A DNA stretch of 64,000 nucleotides from Glutamicibacter arilaitensis Re117 (GTDB taxonomy: Bacteria; Actinomycetota; Actinomycetes; Actinomycetales; Micrococcaceae): contig NC_014550.1 in assembly GCF_000197735.1 (NCBI RefSeq), forward strand, positions 310,001-374,000, in the 5' to 3' direction. The position numbers and the translations under genes are program-made. The notes beneath the pieces are model-generated. The model was not told the DNA's origin. It saw only the letters and a program-made list of their open reading frames with translations, and ran no database searches. Positions 1 to 9,200 of this stretch are shown here, in pieces; the first letter of the stretch is position 1, and every line of letters begins with the position of its first letter.

Positions 1-251
1 AGGGCGCCGGCCAGGCCCAGCGCCGCGCCGACCACCACGGCCAACAGCGTGCGCGGCACACGCAGTTCGCGCACCAGCAGGTGGTTGTTGTTTTCCGGGT
101 CAAAGGCGGTGACCGCCTGCCAGGTTTCGGCCAGGGAGATGTTCTTGGTCCCCAGCGCACAGGAGAGCAATCCCAGCAGCACCAGGATGGCCGAAGCCAC
201 CAGCCACGGGGAAACCCGTGACCGGTGGCCGGTGATCGTGCGTTGCAACAT
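1..251 (-). CDS. FecCD-type iron-siderophore ABC transporter permease (N-terminal fragment)
   Basis: The first about 83 codons of an integral membrane permease run off the left edge. The frame opens with a short basic N-terminus, then a hydrophobic helix (WLVASAILVLLGLLSCALG), a loop with the FecCD-typical RELRVPRTLLAVVVGAALG stretch, and the start of the next helix. That RxxRxPR sequence before a glycine-rich helix is characteristic of BtuC/FhuB/FepD permeases, which move ferric-siderophore across the cytoplasmic membrane. It begins 22 bp after the stop of the substrate-binding lipoprotein gene, so both probably share a transcript. The ATG at 251 was chosen because it is the first in frame after that stop. 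The missing C-terminal part prevents assigning a substrate. Confidence 0.85.
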   Translation of the reverse strand, partial: MLQRTITGHRSRVSPWLVASAILVLLGLLSCALGTKNISLAETWQAVTAFDPENNNHLLVRELRVPRTLLAVVVGAALGLAGA

Positions 252-273
252 GTGCCGTACGGTTATTTCTGCT

Positions 274-1296
274 CTACTTCGCTTCGTTCAGTCCCGGGAA
301 ATCGTTCTCGAAGTAATCCAGGATGCCGCTGGAGGAGTAGTAGTCCAGGCGGAAGGAGTTGGCCAGCGGGAAGACGTTGTCGTTCTTCACCGACGGCAGG
401 TTGGCCAGGGTGGCGTCGTCCTTGAAGGCCTTGGCGATTTCGTCGGTGGCGGAGATCAGGAACACGGCGTCGCCGGTGGCGGACTCGGCCAGGCCCTCGT
501 AGCTGGTGAACGCGAAGTCTTCGCGCACCTGGGTGGAGGTGTCGTACTCGGCCGGCGGCTCAACGATGTCAAAGCCCAGGGAGGAGATCAGCGCGGCGTG
601 CGGGCCGGTGGTCTTGCCCACCGGGGAGTCATCGCCCTGGTTGTAGGAGACGATCGAGGCGGTGGTCCCGGCCGGGATGGCCAGCTTCTGCTTGATGCTC
701 TCGGCACGCTGGTCGAATTCGTCGATCACGGCCGCGGCGTTGGCCTCGGTACCGGTGGCTTCACCGAGCTCCTCGGTCAGCTCCTTCCAGTCCTTGTCAC
801 CGTAGTTGACCACGTAGGTCGGGGCGATGTCCTGCAGCTGGGCCAGATTGTCGATTTCCGAGTCGGCACCGGAGGTGGAGACCACGATCAGGTCCGGATC
901 CTGGGCCACGACGGCTTCCAGGTCGAAGTTGCCCAGCTGGTAGATCGGCTCCAGGTCGCGCTCCACGGCCACGTCGGCCCACTGGGTGAACCAGCCGTTC
1001 TCATCGCTCTGCGGGCTGATCGCCGCGGTGGCCGAACCCACGAGCGGGGCATCCAGGGCCAACAGCGAACCGGTGGTGGACACCGTGGTGGACACGATGC
1101 GCTCGGGCTTGGCCGGGATTTCAACCTCGTTGCCGGCGTCGTCGGTGACGGTGCGCGGCCAGGTGCCGGTCTCCGCCTCGGCGCTGCTGCCGTCGGTGGT
1201 GGTTTCGGCGGTGCTGTAGGATGCGCAGGCGCCAAGAGACAGGGTCAGGGCCGCCGCAGCGGCGGCGGATGCGAACTTGAAGACGTGTGAATGCAC
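274..1296 (-). CDS. Ferric-siderophore ABC transporter substrate-binding lipoprotein (FepB/FecB type)
   Basis: A 340-residue extracytoplasmic binding protein that would capture ferric-siderophore and deliver it to the FecCD permease encoded next. The N-terminus has a hydrophobic segment ending in a lipobox LGAC (Cys24). The mature part starts TVTDDAGNEVEIPAKPERIV, the usual opening of the periplasmic-binding TroA/FepB fold, and continues with a DLEAVVAQDPDLIVVS segment typical of the first lobe. I chose the GTG at 1296 because a strong Shine-Dalgarno (GAGGAG) lies just upstream and it places the signal peptide at the very N-terminus; a longer frame to 1347 adds 17 residues without export logic. 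An IdeR-like box lies about 80 bp upstream, so iron repression is likely. Enterobactin-type substrate is a family guess. Confidence 0.88.
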   Translation of the reverse strand: MHSHVFKFASAAAAAALTLSLGACASYSTAETTTDGSSAEAETGTWPRTVTDDAGNEVEIPAKPERIVSTTVSTTGSLLALDAPLVGSATAAISPQSDENGWFTQWADVAVERDLEPIYQLGNFDLEAVVAQDPDLIVVSTSGADSEIDNLAQLQDIAPTYVVNYGDKDWKELTEELGEATGTEANAAAVIDEFDQRAESIKQKLAIPAGTTASIVSYNQGDDSPVGKTTGPHAALISSLGFDIVEPPAEYDTSTQVREDFAFTSYEGLAESATGDAVFLISATDEIAKAFKDDATLANLPSVKNDNVFPLANSFRLDYYSSSGILDYFENDFPGLNEAK

Positions 1297-1375
1297 TGGG
1301 GCTGCTCCTCGGAGGGTGATCGCGCAGGGCGCGGTAGGGGTATCCAATAGATGACAGTCTTCGAGCCTAGCCGGG

Positions 1376-1394
1376 TTAATTTAGGCTCACCTTG
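1376..1394 (-). promoter_or_regulatory. Putative DtxR/IdeR iron box
   Basis: The 19-bp sequence TTAATTTAGGCTCACCTTG matches the DtxR/IdeR consensus TTAGGTTAGGCTAACCTAA at 14 of 19 positions by my hand alignment, including the central TTAGGCT core and the ACCT half. It lies about 80 bp upstream of the siderophore-binding lipoprotein start, inside the only intergenic space available for its promoter. Iron-loaded IdeR would repress here. No binding data; motif inference only. Confidence 0.6.
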
Positions 1395-1492
1395 TCCAGC
1401 CCGACCCGGTTTCGGTGATTTTCCCCGAGAACATCACGGTTTTTCGAGGTTCGTGACCCGGGCGGCGACCCAGCGCGTCTGTCGTAAAATGA

Positions 1493-2878
1493 TTAGAAAA
1501 TGTCCGTTGGTAGCACGTGGGTGGCGGTCTTCGGGCGGTAGCCGCGCAGTTTCTGATAGGCGCGGGCGAAGTTTCCCGGCTCGGTAAACCCCAGCTGGGC
1601 CGCGACGAACGGGACAGCGAAACCCGAGTTTAACAGGGCATCGGCATGCTGGAAACGATGAGCCTGACGCCAGGGCCGCAACCCCAGCCCGGTCTCGGCC
1701 AGCCAGCGACGCTGCAACTGGCGCAGGCTGAACCCGTGCCGTGCGGCCAACTCCGCGGCGCGCACCTTGCCCCGCACATCCGTGGTCAGTTCCCCGGCGA
1801 TGCGGCGCAACACCGGATCGCGCGGATAGCGCAGCCCCGGGAAGTTCGGGACATGCTCCAACAGGCGCAGGGTGTTCACCCGGTCAAAGTGCACGGGGCG
1901 TAGCAGCGTGATGTGGGAGATCGCCCGGTGCAGCATGGTCTGAAAATAGTCCGCCGGCAGCTGACAGGGCATCCGGTGCGCCGGGTCGGCAGGCAGCGAA
2001 CCGGCGGGCAACGGCAACGGTATCAGCAAGGACCCCTGTTCGATCTCCACACGCAGCGACTGTCCGGCCGGCACCAGCAGAAACTGTCCGGCCTGCAGGG
2101 CCTGGGTGGACTCGGCGGCGGTATGATCCCCCGGGGACAGGCGGTGCACGCTGGCCCGCCCGCGCAAGGCCCAGAGCACCAGATCATCGCGGGTCAGGTG
2201 CATCCACCGGGTGGTGAACGCGGGAACCTGCTGGGTGCGCAGCGGCAGGGCGCGGTCCAGCCCGCCCAGCTGTGCCTGCTGTCGCCACTGCCGAAAACCC
2301 AACCCGGTGTCGGTGCGAAAAGCCCGGCGCAACGTCCGCTCGGAGACGGATAGCTGGGCCGCGAAGTCCTCCAGTCGCAGCTCACTACCCGGATCGGAGA
2401 GCAGCCGTGCGGCCACCTGACGGGCGGCCGGGTGCCGCGGCATGACCAGGGGCAGCGGCGGTGTCTCGGAACGTTTGTGCGCCGCGAAATGCGTGAGCAT
2501 CTCGACGATGCGCTTGCCGGGAACCTGCCCCGAATGCAGCGGGGAGAGCGTGAGCAGCATCAGGTGGAACATCCACTGCGCATGTGAGGGCGGCACATCG
2601 ATCAGCACCGGTTCGCTACCCAGCCCCCAGCCGCGCCGGGCGGTGACCATGATGGACAGGGCGAGCGACTCGGCATCGTGTTCCACCATGTGCGCCACGT
2701 AGGGCGGCACCCACAGCGCCTGCCCGGCACGCAGCTCGCGGACCTGGTCCTCCAGATGGATCCGCGCCGTCCCCGAACTGACCCACACCACAATGCTGTA
2801 GGTGAGATTGCACTTCCAATGCACCACCACCGGTTCGGGGCCCGGAATCCCGGGCGCCTGTAGCCGGCTACCGCTCAT
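1493..2878 (-). CDS. AraC-family transcriptional regulator with tandem (duplicated) architecture
   Basis: A 461-residue protein containing two AraC-like units in series. The first (about 15-215) has a cupin-like sensor, with the FHSGTARI/LRAGQALWVPPYVAHMVEH type of beta-rich segment, followed by one helix-turn-helix (LRLEDFAAQLSVSERTLRRAF, about 168-190). The second has another sensor segment (RASVHRLSPGD...LQAGQFLLVPAGQSL), then a complete two-HTH AraC domain at about 371-455 ending with VAAQLGFTEPGNFARAYQKLRGYRP. Usual AraC proteins are about 280-320 residues. It lies between the siderophore lipoprotein and the siderophore-interacting protein genes on the same strand, suggesting control of iron-siderophore uptake. 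I prefer the ATG at 2878 because upstream codons look non-coding; an in-frame ATG at 2965 is possible. Confidence 0.82.
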   Translation of the reverse strand: MSGSRLQAPGIPGPEPVVVHWKCNLTYSIVVWVSSGTARIHLEDQVRELRAGQALWVPPYVAHMVEHDAESLALSIMVTARRGWGLGSEPVLIDVPPSHAQWMFHLMLLTLSPLHSGQVPGKRIVEMLTHFAAHKRSETPPLPLVMPRHPAARQVAARLLSDPGSELRLEDFAAQLSVSERTLRRAFRTDTGLGFRQWRQQAQLGGLDRALPLRTQQVPAFTTRWMHLTRDDLVLWALRGRASVHRLSPGDHTAAESTQALQAGQFLLVPAGQSLRVEIEQGSLLIPLPLPAGSLPADPAHRMPCQLPADYFQTMLHRAISHITLLRPVHFDRVNTLRLLEHVPNFPGLRYPRDPVLRRIAGELTTDVRGKVRAAELAARHGFSLRQLQRRWLAETGLGLRPWRQAHRFQHADALLNSGFAVPFVAAQLGFTEPGNFARAYQKLRGYRPKTATHVLPTDIF

Positions 2879-3046
2879 GCCGCACCCCGGGGCTCGCAAC
2901 CTGAACCGATTGTTTTCCTGCTCTTGGGATCCGGCGCGCACGGGCACGCCACATGAACGAATCATACTGCTGCGTCATGGGCGTTTCCCTGTCGAATCCA
3001 ATGTTGCCGATGATGTGTAGCCCGCCGAACCGGGCCCGAACCTCGT

Positions 3047-4282
3047 TCAGCGCAGCAGGCGCCCTTCGCGCAGCGTCCAGTAGGACGAAATATGGCTGGC
3101 GCGTTTGTCCGTGTTCCAGCCAGAGCAGATGCGCCCGATGTTTTTGATGGTGGTGCGTTCGGCGTGGGCAATGACCCCCAGACCATGCCCGGGAACCTGC
3201 AGGGTCTGCATGGTGTAGGGCAGCGCATCGCTGCGCCCGGCCGGGGATCCGTCGCGTGAGAGCCAGCGCAATTCAACTCCTGCCGGATGTTTCACGTCAA
3301 ACATTGCGCCTTCATCGGCCACCTCCAGCAGTGCCACGCCCTCGGTGGTGTCCGGCAGGGCCTCAAGCACCTTGCTGATGGCCGGGATGCCGGCCTCGTC
3401 CGCGGCCAGCACGTAGTAGGGCGCGGTGAGGTTCACCGAATGCTTGCTGCGGGCCGGGGAGATGACCAGCGCCGCCCCCGGCTCCACCTGCCCGGCCCAG
3501 TGCCCGACCGTGCCCGGCTCGCCATGCACCACGAAGTCGATTGCCAGTTCGTCGACCACCGGGTCGACCCAGCGGATCGTGTAGGACTTGGAGCGCGGCA
3601 CCTGCTCGCGCGGCAGCCGCTGACGCAACGCCTTAATGTCATAGGGCGGCACCAGGCCCAGCGCGGGATCGGCGACGAACACCTTGACGTACTCATCCAA
3701 GGCCCCATTGGAACGGTATCCGTCCAAGTCCGGTGCGCTGGCCACGATCCTGACCAGCTGGTCACTGAGGCGTTGTACCCGGGTGATGGTCAGTACGTGC
3801 TGCGTCACCTTGCCACGTGGGGCCTCGTGATAGCTGATGGGTGGCCGGTACTCGGCCAGCGGCTCCTCATAGGTCTGAGCGTAGGGGAGAGCCGGTGGCG
3901 CTTCCTGCGCGGCGGGAGCCGGAACCGCGGTCGGAAAAGCGGTTGGAACTGCGGCCGGGGGAGCGAGCGGTGCGGTGGGGGCCGCTGGTTCGGCACCGGC
4001 GCCGTGAAAGGAGGTCCGCACGGTCTTGTCCAGAACCTTGCGGGCCGCGCTCAGCGCTGCCGCGGCGCCCGCGCGTTCGGCCGCGGCCAGCAGTTCCTCG
4101 GCCTGCGGCCCGGTGAGTGCGGAGCCCGTGCCGATGCTTTGATACAGCATGGCCTTGGCGACGTCATGTCCGGCCTTGGCCCCGGCCTTCTCCGCTTGCC
4201 GAATCACGTCCAGCGTGATGCCGTCGCGGGCCGAAACCGTCACCTGGGGTCCGTACTTGTTGTACTTGTGGTGCTTTGACAT
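3047..4282 (-). CDS. Siderophore-interacting protein (FAD ferric-siderophore reductase) with N-terminal extension
   Basis: A 411-residue protein. Residues about 155-411 form a complete SIP module: the FAD-binding half with the RSKSYTIRW motif (230-238), in the position of the family RxYT/S signature, and the C-terminal half with LAADEAGIPAISKVLEALP and the ending GWNTDKRASHISSYW. Such cytoplasmic flavoenzymes reduce ferric-siderophore and free the iron. The first about 150 residues are unusual: a basic start (MSKHHKYNKYGP), an alanine-rich helical part (20-90) and a Pro/Ala linker (98-135). SIP proteins are usually about 250-290 residues. The gene sits at the head of the minus-strand iron cluster. 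The long extension might be an independent domain; I do not recognise it. Confidence 0.85.
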   Translation of the reverse strand: MSKHHKYNKYGPQVTVSARDGITLDVIRQAEKAGAKAGHDVAKAMLYQSIGTGSALTGPQAEELLAAAERAGAAAALSAARKVLDKTVRTSFHGAGAEPAAPTAPLAPPAAVPTAFPTAVPAPAAQEAPPALPYAQTYEEPLAEYRPPISYHEAPRGKVTQHVLTITRVQRLSDQLVRIVASAPDLDGYRSNGALDEYVKVFVADPALGLVPPYDIKALRQRLPREQVPRSKSYTIRWVDPVVDELAIDFVVHGEPGTVGHWAGQVEPGAALVISPARSKHSVNLTAPYYVLAADEAGIPAISKVLEALPDTTEGVALLEVADEGAMFDVKHPAGVELRWLSRDGSPAGRSDALPYTMQTLQVPGHGLGVIAHAERTTIKNIGRICSGWNTDKRASHISSYWTLREGRLLR

Positions 4283-4484
4283 GCTGTGCCCCTTAGCGCA
4301 GGTCCGGACGTTGCTTCCTAAGCCTTAGTTTGCGCGACTTTCCCGGTCTTTACAAGACGGTTTGCCCGTGAGCGGAACGGGCAAATCTCACATCCATTCC
4401 GTCCGATTTTCGGTGTCTGCACCCCGGCCATTCGATAACCGACCTGTTCGACAAACCCCTGGTCGGCTCACTAAAATTGGCCGC

Positions 4485-4832
4485 ATGTCTGAAACCCTGC
4501 CGCCGTGCCCACAGTGCTCCAGCCCGTACACCTACGAACTTGACGCACTGTTGGTCTGCCCGGAGTGCGGCCACGAATGGAACGCCGAAACCGAGTCGGC
4601 CGAGCCGACCGAGCAGGTCATCAAGGATGCAGTTGGCAACGTCCTGCAGGACGGTGACACCGTCAGCATCACCAAGACCCTGAAGGTCAAGGGGGCGCAG
4701 GGCGCGCTGAAGGCTGGCACCAAGGTCCGCAACATCCGTCTGGTGGCCGGCAACGGTGACCACGACATCGCGGCCAAGGTTGACGGTTTCGGCCAGATGG
4801 AACTGAAGTCCTCGATCGTGAAGAAGATCTAG
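4485..4832 (+). CDS. PhnA/YjdM-family zinc-ribbon protein
   Basis: A 115-residue protein of the PhnA (alkylphosphonate operon name, function uncertain) family. The N-terminus carries a CPQC...CPECGHEW zinc ribbon (about residues 8-31). The C-terminal half is the conserved PhnA domain: VIKDAVGNVLQDGDTVSITKTLKVKG, LKAGTKVRNIRLV and IAAKVDGFGQMELKSSIVKK. The ATG at 4485 gives the normal family N-terminus. A TAAAAT hexamer ends 7 bp before it and I see no ribosome-binding site, so the mRNA may be leaderless. It is a single gene with no phosphonate genes nearby, so phosphonate metabolism should not be inferred from the name. Confidence 0.9.
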   Translation: MSETLPPCPQCSSPYTYELDALLVCPECGHEWNAETESAEPTEQVIKDAVGNVLQDGDTVSITKTLKVKGAQGALKAGTKVRNIRLVAGNGDHDIAAKVDGFGQMELKSSIVKKI

Positions 4833-4987
4833 CGAGGGCTTCTTACCCGCACCCACGGTGCACCCGCGGCCCCCGCCGCGCAACCGTGACGTGCCTGAAT
4901 CGCAACGCTCCCGTGCTGTGACACGGCGGAGGGCAAACCTAAGGTTAAGAGCACCACGCCCGAGGAATCTCTGAAAGGAGAATCATC

Positions 4988-5602
4988 ATGTGGTCTCATC
5001 GGTTTGCCCGCCGGGGAATCCCGGCGCTCCTCAGCTTTTGCCTGGTGCTGAGCTCTTGCAGCGGTGGCACCGGCTCGGATCCGTCGGCCTCGCAGTTGCC
5101 GACGGCGAACGACATGACCTCCCCGGCCACCTCCACCCCGGCTACCTCGTCGCCGGCCACGACGGATACGCCCACCGGCACCAGCCCTTCCCAGCAGACG
5201 GCCGCGTTGACGCTGTTTTATGTCGCCGTCGGGGACGACGGGGTTGCCGGTCCCGAAATTGGCTGCGGTGACTCCATCATCGCCACCTACACCGGGGAGA
5301 AGACCTTCTCCGATCAGCTCGCAGCCGCGATGACGAGTCTGCTGGCCGACAAGCAGGACACCCACGGCGAATCCGGGCTGCGCAATGCGCTGTCCGCCTC
5401 GGACCTGACGTACGTGTCGGCGCAGGTTGCCGATGACACGGTCACCGTGGACCTGTCCGGCCTGGTCGTCTCCGGCGGGGTGTGCGATGACCCGCGCATT
5501 GTCGAGCAACTCAAATACACGGCCATGACGGCCGCCGGCACCGGTCGGGCGGAAATCAGGGTCAACGGAGTTGAGCTCGATGAGGTGTTGAGCCAGAAAT
5601 AA
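4988..5602 (+). CDS. GerMN-like lipoprotein
   Basis: A 204-residue exported lipoprotein: a hydrophobic leader with lipobox LSSC (Cys23), then a Thr/Ser/Pro-rich linker (about 25-68), then a domain starting AALTLFYVAVGDDG. This contains an ALAAAMTSLLAD-like helix and the strand VTVDLSGLVVSGG, a pattern matching the GerMN (sporulation/germination and cell-wall) domain. In actinobacteria such domains occur in cell-envelope lipoproteins; exact role unknown. It has a good ribosome-binding site (AAAGGAGAATCATC before ATG). A perfect hairpin follows directly after the stop and is shared with the convergent purL. The GerMN assignment is by sequence pattern only. Confidence 0.75.
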   Translation: MWSHRFARRGIPALLSFCLVLSSCSGGTGSDPSASQLPTANDMTSPATSTPATSSPATTDTPTGTSPSQQTAALTLFYVAVGDDGVAGPEIGCGDSIIATYTGEKTFSDQLAAAMTSLLADKQDTHGESGLRNALSASDLTYVSAQVADDTVTVDLSGLVVSGGVCDDPRIVEQLKYTAMTAAGTGRAEIRVNGVELDEVLSQK

Positions 5603-5605
5603 GTA

Positions 5606-5645
5606 CGGCGGCCCGCCTCCCCGGCAAGGGGGAGGCGGGCCGCCG
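5606..5645. terminator. Bidirectional terminator-like hairpin between GerMN lipoprotein and purL
   Basis: A 17-bp perfect GC-rich inverted repeat (5606-5622 and 5629-5645) with a short loop lies between the stop codons of two convergent genes. It has no strong T-run on either side, so efficiency is uncertain, but position and stem strength fit a shared transcription terminator. Confidence 0.75.
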
Positions 5646-5663
5646 CATGGTAGCCGTGTGGGC

Positions 5664-7979
5664 TTAGCCGAAGTACTTGGCCATGGTGCCCTCATGGGCC
5701 TGACGCAGTTCGTCCACCGTGGCGGTGAACTCGCCCTGGATCTCCAGGGCGTTGGACTGTGCATCAACGATGCCCAGACGGGCCACGGTCACGCCGCGGG
5801 CGCCGGTCATGTCGTTGAAGCGCACCTCTTCGCTGCGCGGCACGGCGACCAAGGCGCGGGCCTGGGACTCGGAGAACAGGGCCGTGAACGAGTCGATGCC
5901 GTCACGCTCCTTGATCTCATTCAGGGCCACCCGGGCACCGACACCGTAACGTAGCACCATCTCCGCCAGGGCCGCGGCCAGGCCGCCCTCGGACAGATCG
6001 TGTGCGGCGTCGATCATGCCATCGCGGCTGGCGTTGATCAAGATGGCGCCCAGTTCCTTCTCGGCAGCCAGGTCAACCTTTGGCGGGGTGCCGCCCAGGT
6101 GTCCGCGCAAGTTGGCGAACTCCGAACCGTCCAGCTCATCTTCGGTGGTACCGATCAGGTAGATGGCCTGACCATCGGCCTCGGCGCGCCACCCCGACGG
6201 GGTGCGGCGAGCCACATCGTCGAACTTGCCCAGGGTCGCCACCACCGGGGTCGGGTGGATGGCCTTGTTGCCGGTCTGGTTGTACAGCGAGACGTTGCCG
6301 CCGGTGACCGGAACACCAAGCTCCATGCAGGCATCGGACAGGCCGCGGATACCCTCGGCCAGCTGCCACATGACATCCGGATCCTCTGGGGAACCGTAGT
6401 TCAGGCAGTCCGAAACAGCCGCAGGGATCGCGCCGGAGGTGGCGACGTTGCGGTAGGATTCGGCCAGTGCCAGCTGGGCGCCGACGTATGGGTCCAGGTA
6501 GGTGTAGCGGCCGTTGGCATCGGTAGCGATGGCAACGCCCAGGCCGGTGGACTCGTCGATGCGGACCACGCCGGCATCATCCGGGGCGGCCAGCGCGGTG
6601 TTGCCGCCGACGTAGCGGTCGTACTGGTTGGTGATCCAGGACTTGTCGCACATGTTCGGGCTGGCAATCAGCTCCAAGGTGGCTGCTTTCAGCTCGTCGC
6701 CGGTCGCAGGCAGGTTCTTGCCGGCTTCCGAGGACTTGAAGGTGTCAGCCTGCAGCGCATCCTGCCATTGCGGGCGGGCGTACGGGCGGTCGTAGACCGG
6801 GCCGTCGTGGGCGACGGTCTTCGGATCCACGTCCACGATGACTTCGCCATCCCAGGTGATGATCAGGCGGTCGGTATCGGTGACCTCGCCCAGCCAGGAA
6901 TACTCCACGTTCCACTTGGCCATGACAGCCTCGAACGCTTCAATGTTCTCCGGGGTGACTACGGCCATCATGCGTTCCTGGGACTCCGACATCAGGATTT
7001 CGCCCGGGGTCAGGGTGGAATCGCGCAGCAGCACGTTGGTCAGCTCTACCTGCATGCCGCCTTCGCCGTTGGAAGCCAGTTCGCTGGTTGCGCAGGAGAT
7101 GCCTGCAGCGCCCAGATCCTGGATGCCCTCGACCAGCGAAGCCTTGAACAGCTCCAGGCAGCACTCGATGAGCACCTTCTCGGCGAACGGGTCGCCCACC
7201 TGCACCGCAGGGCGCTTGGAAGGCTTGGTGTCATCGAAGGACTCGCTGGCCAGCACCGACGCGCCGCCGATGCCATCGCCACCGGTGCGCGCACCGAAGA
7301 GCACTACCTTGTTGCCCACACCCGAGGCGTTGGCCAGGCGCAGATCCTCGTGGCGCAGTGCGCCCACGGCCAGTGCGTTGACCAGCGGGTTGCCCTGGTA
7401 GATCGGGTCGAAGACGGTTTCGCCGCCGATGTTCGGCAGGCCCAGCGAGTTGCCGTAGCCGCCGATGCCCGAGACCACGCCGTGCACGACGCGCTGCGAG
7501 TCCTCGTGGTCGATCGCGCCGAAACGCAGCGGATCCATCACGGCGATCGGGCGGGCGCCCATGGAGATGATGTCGCGCACGATGCCGCCGATGCCGGTGG
7601 CCGCACCCTGGTACGGCTCGACGTAGGAAGGCGAGTTGTGGGACTCGATCTTGAAGGTCACGGCCCAGCCGTCGCCCAGGTCGGTGACACCGGCGTTTTC
7701 GCCCATGCCGACCATCAGGTCCTTCTTCATTTCCGGGGTGACCTTCTGGCCGAACTGGCGCAGGTGGTTCTTGGTGGACTTGTACGAGCAGTGCTCGGAC
7801 CACATGACCGAGTACATGGCCAATTCAGCGGCGGTCGGACGACGGCCCAGGATCTTGACGATCTCGGCGAACTCGTTGTCCTTCAGGCCCAGCTCTGCCC
7901 ATGGCAGTTCTACATCCGGGGTGCCCGCTGCGTTATCGACGGTGTCGATATTGAATTCCTTAGTGGCTTCCTGGCTCAC
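5664..7979 (-). CDS. purL: Phosphoribosylformylglycinamidine synthase subunit PurL
   Basis: A 771-residue synthetase subunit of the three-part FGAM synthase: ATP-dependent conversion of FGAR to FGAM in purine biosynthesis, using ammonia supplied by PurQ. The length is that of the small-type PurL used together with PurS and PurQ, not the 1300-residue fused enzyme. Visible signatures are the [12 protein letters not shown] motif near residue 60, the [19 protein letters not shown] stretch, the GGDGIGGAS segment and the C-terminal PurM-like [10 protein letters not shown]. The start overlaps the purQ stop by four bases (ATGA-type coupling). It is the last gene of purS-purQ-purL and ends at a shared hairpin terminator. 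Confidence 0.98.
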   Translation of the reverse strand: MSQEATKEFNIDTVDNAAGTPDVELPWAELGLKDNEFAEIVKILGRRPTAAELAMYSVMWSEHCSYKSTKNHLRQFGQKVTPEMKKDLMVGMGENAGVTDLGDGWAVTFKIESHNSPSYVEPYQGAATGIGGIVRDIISMGARPIAVMDPLRFGAIDHEDSQRVVHGVVSGIGGYGNSLGLPNIGGETVFDPIYQGNPLVNALAVGALRHEDLRLANASGVGNKVVLFGARTGGDGIGGASVLASESFDDTKPSKRPAVQVGDPFAEKVLIECCLELFKASLVEGIQDLGAAGISCATSELASNGEGGMQVELTNVLLRDSTLTPGEILMSESQERMMAVVTPENIEAFEAVMAKWNVEYSWLGEVTDTDRLIITWDGEVIVDVDPKTVAHDGPVYDRPYARPQWQDALQADTFKSSEAGKNLPATGDELKAATLELIASPNMCDKSWITNQYDRYVGGNTALAAPDDAGVVRIDESTGLGVAIATDANGRYTYLDPYVGAQLALAESYRNVATSGAIPAAVSDCLNYGSPEDPDVMWQLAEGIRGLSDACMELGVPVTGGNVSLYNQTGNKAIHPTPVVATLGKFDDVARRTPSGWRAEADGQAIYLIGTTEDELDGSEFANLRGHLGGTPPKVDLAAEKELGAILINASRDGMIDAAHDLSEGGLAAALAEMVLRYGVGARVALNEIKERDGIDSFTALFSESQARALVAVPRSEEVRFNDMTGARGVTVARLGIVDAQSNALEIQGEFTATVDELRQAHEGTMAKYFG

Positions 7980-8728
7980 TTTTTGCCTCCAACAAGGTGG
8001 GTCAGAACGCTGGTGAAGAATGCCAGCCCGTCGGTGCCGCGGTGATCCGGGCCGAAGCCGGCCTCAATGGCGTGCTCCGGGTGCGGCATCAGGCCGACAA
8101 CGTTGCCGGCCTTGTTGCTCACGCCGGCGATCGAGCGGCGCGAGCCGTTCGGGTTCCAGCCCACGTAGGAGAACGCGATGCGGTTTTCAGCTTCGAGCTC
8201 GTCCAGGACCTTCTCGTCGGCCACGTACTGGCCATCCTGGTTCTTCAGCACGATGGTGATTTCCTGGCCTGCTTCGAAGCCGTTGGTCCATGCGGTCTGG
8301 TTGTTCTCCACGCGCAGCAGCTGGTCGCGGCAGATGAACTTCAGGTGGTCGTTCTTGATCATCGATCCGGGCAGCAGGTGCGACTCGGTGAGGATCTGGA
8401 AACCGTTGCAGATGCCCAGCACGGGCAGCTTGGCATCGGAGTTCGCGGCATCTGCGATCTTCGCCATCATCGGTGCGAAGCGGGAGATCGCGCCGGCGCG
8501 CAGGTAATCGCCGTAGGAGAAGCCGCCGGGGATCACCACGGCGTCGACATCCTGCAGGTCGGTGTCGGCGTGCCACAGGGACACCGCTTCGGCACCGGCT
8601 GCGCGCACGGCGCGAGCGGCGTCGCGGTCATCGAGGGTGCCCGGGAAGGTCACCACGCCGATGCGCGCTCCGGAAAGTTCAGTGCTTGGCGTTGAATAGT
8701 CGCCAATCAGGGGAAGTTCGGTGCTCAT
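7976..8728 (-). CDS. purQ: Phosphoribosylformylglycinamidine synthase glutaminase subunit PurQ
   Basis: A 250-residue class-I glutamine amidotransferase that hydrolyses glutamine and channels ammonia to PurL. The N-terminus ([20 protein letters not shown]) and [13 protein letters not shown] are typical. The nucleophile is the Cys in [11 protein letters not shown] and the His/Glu pair is in MPHPEHAIE near the C-terminus, so the catalytic triad is intact. It is translationally coupled on both sides: its start overlaps the purS stop at 8728 and its stop overlaps the purL start. A roughly 20-residue N-terminal lead before the amidotransferase fold is longer than in many homologues. Confidence 0.98.
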   Translation of the reverse strand: MSTELPLIGDYSTPSTELSGARIGVVTFPGTLDDRDAARAVRAAGAEAVSLWHADTDLQDVDAVVIPGGFSYGDYLRAGAISRFAPMMAKIADAANSDAKLPVLGICNGFQILTESHLLPGSMIKNDHLKFICRDQLLRVENNQTAWTNGFEAGQEITIVLKNQDGQYVADEKVLDELEAENRIAFSYVGWNPNGSRRSIAGVSNKAGNVVGLMPHPEHAIEAGFGPDHRGTDGLAFFTSVLTHLVGGKK

Positions 8729-8979
8729 TAGTCTTCGACTACCTCGACGTTGACGACATCTTCGATCACCGGGTTGGAAAGCAGGGTTTCTGCTGCCTCG
8801 CGCGCCTGGGCGAGGATTTCTTCGGTCACCTCGCCGTCCACGAACAGTTCAAAGCGCTTGCCCTGGCGGACAGCTTCGAAGGAGGTGAAGCCTAGGCGGG
8901 GAAGAGCTCCCGCGATGGCCTTGCCCTGAGGGTCAAGGATTTCTGGCTTGAGCATGACATCTACAACGATGCGGGGCAT
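8728..8979 (-). CDS. purS: Phosphoribosylformylglycinamidine synthase subunit PurS
   Basis: An 83-residue small subunit that bridges PurL and PurQ in the FGAM synthase complex. The sequence has the PurS pattern: [38 protein letters not shown] and a C-terminal [10 protein letters not shown]. It is the first gene of the operon; an AGGAGATATG-type ribosome-binding site lies upstream. Together with purQ and purL it forms a minimal, tightly packed operon; the rest of the purine pathway is outside the window. Confidence 0.97.
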   Translation of the reverse strand: MPRIVVDVMLKPEILDPQGKAIAGALPRLGFTSFEAVRQGKRFELFVDGEVTEEILAQAREAAETLLSNPVIEDVVNVEVVED

Positions 8980-9200
8980 CCGGCATATCTCCTGTTGGCG
9001 AGGTTAAGTTAAATGCCACACGGAGATGCCGTCTCACACCAGGGGGGATTTGGCGCTCCGCGAGCTTGCCTTCATAGTCTACCCGTGAATGTGATGCGGA
9101 AAACGTGCCTGTGCGCGATAGCACCGATATCCCGTGCTTTAAGTCATGTGATCTTAGGCTCATGGGGCACGGGTTCGTCCTTGGCGCGTATGCTGAAACT

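Noticed and set aside
4316-4336. IdeR box upstream of the siderophore-interacting protein gene
   Set aside because: Only about half of the positions match by hand alignment; too weak beside the clear box at 1376.
4936-4948. AACCTAAGGTTA palindrome before the GerMN lipoprotein as a second IdeR box
   Set aside because: Half-sites are in the wrong order for DtxR/IdeR (AACCTAA-GGTTA, not TTAGGTTAG-CTAACCTAA), so I do not call it.
6000-8045. 681-codon open frame opposite purL/purQ
   Set aside because: Shadow frame of high-GC coding sequence; product has no domain, and purL/purQ are certain on the other strand.
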